From NCBI RefSeq assembly GCF_946998875.1, contig NZ_CAMQAY010000035.1, positions 1 through 8,190 of the forward strand: a stretch of 8,190 bases of DNA. Direction: 5' to 3'. A model generated the notes under the pieces. That model had not been told where the DNA came from. It saw only the letters and a program-made list of their open reading frames with translations, and made no database searches. Source of the stretch: an uncultured Peptoniphilus sp. Lineage in GTDB: Bacteria > Bacillota > Clostridia > Tissierellales > Peptoniphilaceae. How positions within the stretch are numbered: the stretch's first letter is position 1; each line of letters starts with the position of its first letter. Below are positions 5,332-8,190 of the stretch, in pieces. The position numbers and the translations under genes are program-made.

Positions 5332-7077
5332 TTATTTTTCATCAGTGAAGTTAACTTTTATAATGTTGTCGGCATTTACTTCTTCTGTCGTGTAGTAATT
5401 GTAAATGTCTTTGCCAAACTTTGTAAGTCTTATGCTTTTATCAGATTCCTTTATCTTTATTACTTCCAAATCTTTTAAAATATTTAAGAGGGCAACTTCA
5501 TCTTCTGCAAAGTCTCTATTTTTTATCTCTCCTACATCTTTTAAGTCTTTCAAAAGCTCTCTCACAAAGCTACTATATTTTTCGTAGTTTATGCCAAAGG
5601 AGCTTTCAAGAAACTTTTTATTAGTTAAGGACTCTATCCAAAGGGAAAGCTTGGTTATGTCGTCAAGAGCTTGGTATTCATCGGCAAATTCTGTGAGAAA
5701 AAGTTCTTGTGGAAATTCATCTCCACTTATTAAAGTCAAATATTTTTTCAGCATAAAGTTCAGGTAGAGCTCAATTAGTGGAAGATGTTTATTTTTTAGG
5801 GTCTTAACATCTTTTGTTGGCTTTAGATTTATGGCAGAGGAAAAATTTTTTAACATAGAGGGAGAAAGGTCCCCTGACTTTAACAAATTCACACAGTTCA
5901 TGTCAAGGAAAGTGATAAAGCTATCAAAATTTTCTATAAAGTTGTTGCCAAAGACTGCTTTTTTGTTGTCATAAAGTATATCTAGCAGGTTGTCATCAGA
6001 GTAAAAGCCGCTTTCACTGTTTTTTAAAAGTTCCATATAATAAAATATGTTGTTCTTTATCTCGCCTAAATCTTTTAAAATATTTTTTACGCCCCTGCCC
6101 ATGATTTGAAGCTGTCCATAAAAGACAAGCAAAAAGTCTATGGACTTTATTAAGTCTTCTCTTGATAAGAAGCCTCCAGCCTCGCAAAGGTCTTTAATCA
6201 TTTCCTTGTAGTCTAAGTCGTAATCTTTGAAAGTCTTATCTTCTTCATAATCACCAAGGCTTAGGCATCGACTTAACTTTGAGAAGAGAGTGAAGAAGAA
6301 TCCCATTATAAATTCAAGATCTTCACCAGGGAAAATTTTTTGAAATAACTGTGTGTCTTGGGCTATAAGAAGGTCCTCTTCATAAAAAGACCTTAACAAG
6401 TGACCAAAATCTTCCAAGCCATCTAAATCTTCCAAGTCTTCATTGGGATGGAGAAAATTTTTATTTATTGATTCTAAAGTTACACCAAATATGGCAATAA
6501 TATTTAAAAATTCTCTTTTCAAAAATTCTTCATTCATTTTTATGGGACCGTAATTATCCTCTATGTGTCTGAATAAACTAATGAGGTTTTCCGAAAAAGT
6601 AAAAAAGACTTCCTCGTCCATAATTTGAATGACTTGAAGTATGGATTTTTTATTTTCGTCGCCAAAAATTCTGTAGAGACCAAATTCTCCTTTATTAATA
6701 TCAATCTTTGTGTAATTTTCCACTTCTATATATTCATCTAAAAGGACATCATAAAAGGTAAAGTGGTCATCTTTCTCCTTTATTCTAAAAAGGGACACAT
6801 AGGAGTCTCTAAAAATTTTTATAAGATAATCATAGTTTTCTTCAGCTACTTCGATTTTTTTTAGCATGCTTTTTAAAACTCTCTTTGCATTATCCTCATA
6901 CTCCTTAAAGTCAAAGAGCATAAAGGCTGCCAGTTCGTCTCTATCTCTTACCATTACATAGGGATTTTCTGTAATTGGAGTAAATTCAATTTCATTTATA
7001 AAATTTTCAAAGCCAATAGTGGCTTGGCTCAAGAGTTTTTTTCCTATTTCATAAATTTCTCTTGTAGTTAAATTCAT
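5332..7077 (-). CDS. Unrecognised 581-residue soluble protein, possible C-terminal winged helix
   Basis: I do not recognise this protein. It has no signal peptide and no membrane segment, and it is rich in Asp, Glu, Lys, Leu and Phe, so it is probably cytoplasmic. Residues 1-100 look helical. Residues 106-158 look like a small beta barrel (FTFYDVLLDEYIEVENY, then GEFGLYRIFGD and ILQVIQIMDEE), of a kind seen in proteins that carry short nucleic-acid- or metal-binding ends. Residues 185-510 are mostly helical, with an acidic stretch at 212-224. Residues 524-562 (EDEVALLNILKDLEVI.., SIRLTKFGKDIYNYY) resemble a winged-helix unit. The ATG lies 8 nt after the stop of the upstream ArAE-family gene, with AGGTGA overlapping that stop, so the two are translated from one mRNA. 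A bacterial housekeeping or lineage-specific role is open. Confidence 0.8.
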   Translation of the reverse strand: MNLTTREIYEIGKKLLSQATIGFENFINEIEFTPITENPYVMVRDRDELAAFMLFDFKEYEDNAKRVLKSMLKKIEVAEENYDYLIKIFRDSYVSLFRIKEKDDHFTFYDVLLDEYIEVENYTKIDINKGEFGLYRIFGDENKKSILQVIQIMDEEVFFTFSENLISLFRHIEDNYGPIKMNEEFLKREFLNIIAIFGVTLESINKNFLHPNEDLEDLDGLEDFGHLLRSFYEEDLLIAQDTQLFQKIFPGEDLEFIMGFFFTLFSKLSRCLSLGDYEEDKTFKDYDLDYKEMIKDLCEAGGFLSREDLIKSIDFLLVFYGQLQIMGRGVKNILKDLGEIKNNIFYYMELLKNSESGFYSDDNLLDILYDNKKAVFGNNFIENFDSFITFLDMNCVNLLKSGDLSPSMLKNFSSAINLKPTKDVKTLKNKHLPLIELYLNFMLKKYLTLISGDEFPQELFLTEFADEYQALDDITKLSLWIESLTNKKFLESSFGINYEKYSSFVRELLKDLKDVGEIKNRDFAEDEVALLNILKDLEVIKIKESDKSIRLTKFGKDIYNYYTTEEVNADNIIKVNFTDEK

Positions 7078-7085
7078 TTTTTCAC

Positions 7086-7979
7086 CTATTCTTCAACTAA
7101 TTCCTTTAGTTCATCCATGTATCGCAAAATATATTCTATGTGATAATTGTAGACGCTGTCAACTTCAGTTAAATTATGAGAAGTTGGTTCATTTAAATCG
7201 TAGCGACTTTTCACTTCCTCAGAAATTTTTTCGCTTAAATAATTTGCGTTCATATTATTTATTACTTCTAGCCGAACAGATATGCTTTCAAGTAGAGAGC
7301 TAATCTTTGTCTCTCTATCAAGTGAATGGTCGTGGTGGAAGGGTGTCTTTACTTCCTTTTCTAAAAGTTTATAAAGAGTATTTGCATTAGATAAATTTTC
7401 ATTAAAATCAGATAAATTTGCTCTCTTGTCATAAATTATTTCTCTCAAAACTCTATTTGCTGATTGATAGCATTTTTTTGAAACTGTAATAAAATCTTCC
7501 CAGATATTGGGAGAGGATATATAGTAATTTATAAGGACGCCAACAAGAACTCCTATTACTGTTCCCAAGATTCTATTAAAGGCATAGACAACTTTGTCGG
7601 AATCGGAGCAAAAACTTGCAACGAAAACTATACAAGAAAGTTGTGTCATGTCACGCATTTTTAAAATTGCAAGTATATAAATAATTATCAAAACTCCAAG
7701 CCCTGCAATTAAGGGTTCAAGTAAGAGGGGAAGGGAAATTTTTGAAGCAAGATAGCCAATTATTACACCAATTACTGCAGTAAAAAGTCTCTTCTTCATA
7801 TCATCTAGGGATTCTGACATTGATGGCTTCATGGAAGAAACTGCAGCAATGGCAACAAAAATTTGTGAATTTAATTTAAAAAAACCTGAGATAAAAAGTC
7901 CAATTACAACAGCTAGGGCTGTCTTAATTGCACGCATGCCAATTCTGTACTTGTAATCAAATTTATTTTTTATTGCCAT
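7086..7979 (-). CDS. Aromatic acid exporter-like membrane protein, ArAE_1 (DUF939) family
   Basis: The N-terminal half is the membrane domain. Residues 11-34 read YRIGMRAIKTALAVVIGLFISGFF, followed by further segments near 38-50, 66-82, 88-106, 113-124 and 138-153. The IGMRAIKTALAV start, the SMKPSMSESLDDMKKR loop (49-64) and FNRILGTVIGVLVGVLINY (134-152) are typical of the ArAE_1/DUF939 family, distant relatives of FUSC/AaeB efflux proteins. Residues 155-297 are a soluble, largely helical cytoplasmic tail. The substrate is unknown; 'exporter' is a family label. I start at the ATG 7979 because it has GGGTGA at the right distance; an in-frame TTG at 7991 has no ribosome binding site. It is the first gene of a two-gene unit with the 581-residue protein. 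Confidence 0.87.
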   Translation of the reverse strand: MAIKNKFDYKYRIGMRAIKTALAVVIGLFISGFFKLNSQIFVAIAAVSSMKPSMSESLDDMKKRLFTAVIGVIIGYLASKISLPLLLEPLIAGLGVLIIIYILAILKMRDMTQLSCIVFVASFCSDSDKVVYAFNRILGTVIGVLVGVLINYYISSPNIWEDFITVSKKCYQSANRVLREIIYDKRANLSDFNENLSNANTLYKLLEKEVKTPFHHDHSLDRETKISSLLESISVRLEVINNMNANYLSEKISEEVKSRYDLNEPTSHNLTEVDSVYNYHIEYILRYMDELKELVEE

Positions 7980-7983
7980 GTAA

Positions 7984-7990
7984 TCACCCA
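7984..7990 (-). promoter_or_regulatory. Ribosome binding site that fixes the ArAE-family gene start
   Basis: TGGGTGA on the minus strand lies 4 nt before ATG (7979-7977). The alternative TTG start at 7991-7989 would lie within this site and is preceded only by A/T-rich sequence. Confidence 0.7.
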
Positions 7991-8015
7991 ATCTATTTTT
8001 TAATATTGCATGATA

Positions 8016-8024
8016 ATTATATCA
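8016..8024 (-). promoter_or_regulatory. Extended -10 promoter of the ArAE-family gene unit
   Basis: TGA-TATAAT on the minus strand is a perfect extended -10; the -35 region (TGTACT, 17 bp upstream) matches at only three positions. The -10 lies within a small inverted repeat TGATA-TAAT-TATCA (8011-8024). The expected leader is about 30 nt. Confidence 0.6.
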
Positions 8025-8046
8025 ATAATAAATATAAAAGTACATT

Positions 8047-8075
8047 TTCATAATTTACGAGAGCCCTGATATTAT
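8047..8075 (+). promoter_or_regulatory. Likely promoter of hpf
   Basis: TTCATA (8047-8052), a 17-bp spacer and TATTAT (8070-8075) preceded by TGA at 8067-8069 give an extended -10 promoter pointing to hpf. A leader of about 42 nt is expected. It is back to back with the promoter at 8016-8024. Confidence 0.5.
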
Positions 8076-8123
8076 TTGTAAAAATTGGGTAAATAATTAA
8101 CAAAGAAAAGGAGAGTGACATTT

Positions 8124-8190
8124 ATGTTATTGAATTTTGTTGGAAAAAACATTGAACTTACAGAATCTTTAAAGAACGTGGCAGAAAAAA
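8124..8190 (+). CDS. hpf: Ribosome hibernation promoting factor (HPF/RaiA family), N-terminal part, runs off the right edge
   Basis: Only 22 codons are visible: MLLNFVGKNIELTESLKNVA then EK. The first strand followed by GKNIELTESLKN is the characteristic N-terminus of HPF/YfiA proteins, which bind the 30S decoding region and, in the long form usual in Firmicutes, dimerise 70S ribosomes to 100S in stationary phase. Whether this is the long form cannot be seen. The ATG has AAAAGGAG at 8106-8113. Transcription diverges from the ArAE-family gene. Confidence 0.82.
   Translation, partial: MLLNFVGKNIELTESLKNVAEK

Noticed and set aside
5263..5587. Plus-strand reading frames antisense to the end of the 581-residue gene
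   Set aside because: One starts at GTG without a ribosome binding site and runs through a terminator hairpin; both are low-complexity translations of the opposite strand.
7980..7991. TTG start four codons upstream for the ArAE-family gene
   Set aside because: There is no ribosome binding site before the TTG, whereas the ATG at 7979 has GGGTGA four bases upstream.

Overview
The window looks like chromosomal core sequence from a low-GC Gram-positive anaerobe, probably of the Clostridia/Tissierellia group (Peptoniphilus, Anaerococcus, Finegoldia and relatives). The grounds are strong AT bias, GGAGG ribosome binding sites before almost every gene, the rpsF-ssb-rpsR order, an exported protein with copper-amine-oxidase-like 'stalk' repeats, and a YjiH-type transporter-like protein. 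The genus is inferred, not shown. There is no insertion sequence, phage gene, CRISPR array, tRNA or rRNA.

Layout. Positions 1-1261 hold three minus-strand genes: methylglyoxal synthase (mgsA), a PPC/DUF296-domain protein, and the 5' end of a tripeptidase T gene (pepT). Positions 1287-2500 hold the plus-strand rpsF-ssb-rpsR operon, with a strong sigma-A promoter, a leader that looks like an S6:S18-binding autoregulatory element, and an excellent terminator. Positions 2506-3690 hold a single-gene unit for a secreted stalk-domain protein with an unrecognised C-terminal region. It converges on a minus-strand YjiH-family membrane protein (3826-5133). Next come two closely spaced minus-strand genes, an ArAE_1 (DUF939) membrane protein (7086-7979) and an unrecognised 581-residue soluble protein (5332-7077), ending in their own terminator. 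Diverging from them, the first 22 codons of a ribosome hibernation factor (hpf) run off the right edge.

How the parts relate. The ribosomal operon couples two neighbouring small-subunit proteins (S6, S18) with single-stranded DNA binding protein, and its leader could let free S6:S18 shut off translation. The mgsA and rpsF promoters appear to overlap at their -10 elements on opposite strands. The rest are small housekeeping, transport or envelope units, each bounded by clear hairpin terminators. No obvious new multi-gene system is present. The most open items are the 581-residue protein with its membrane partner, the stalk protein's C-terminal region, and the inverted repeats in front of the YjiH gene.
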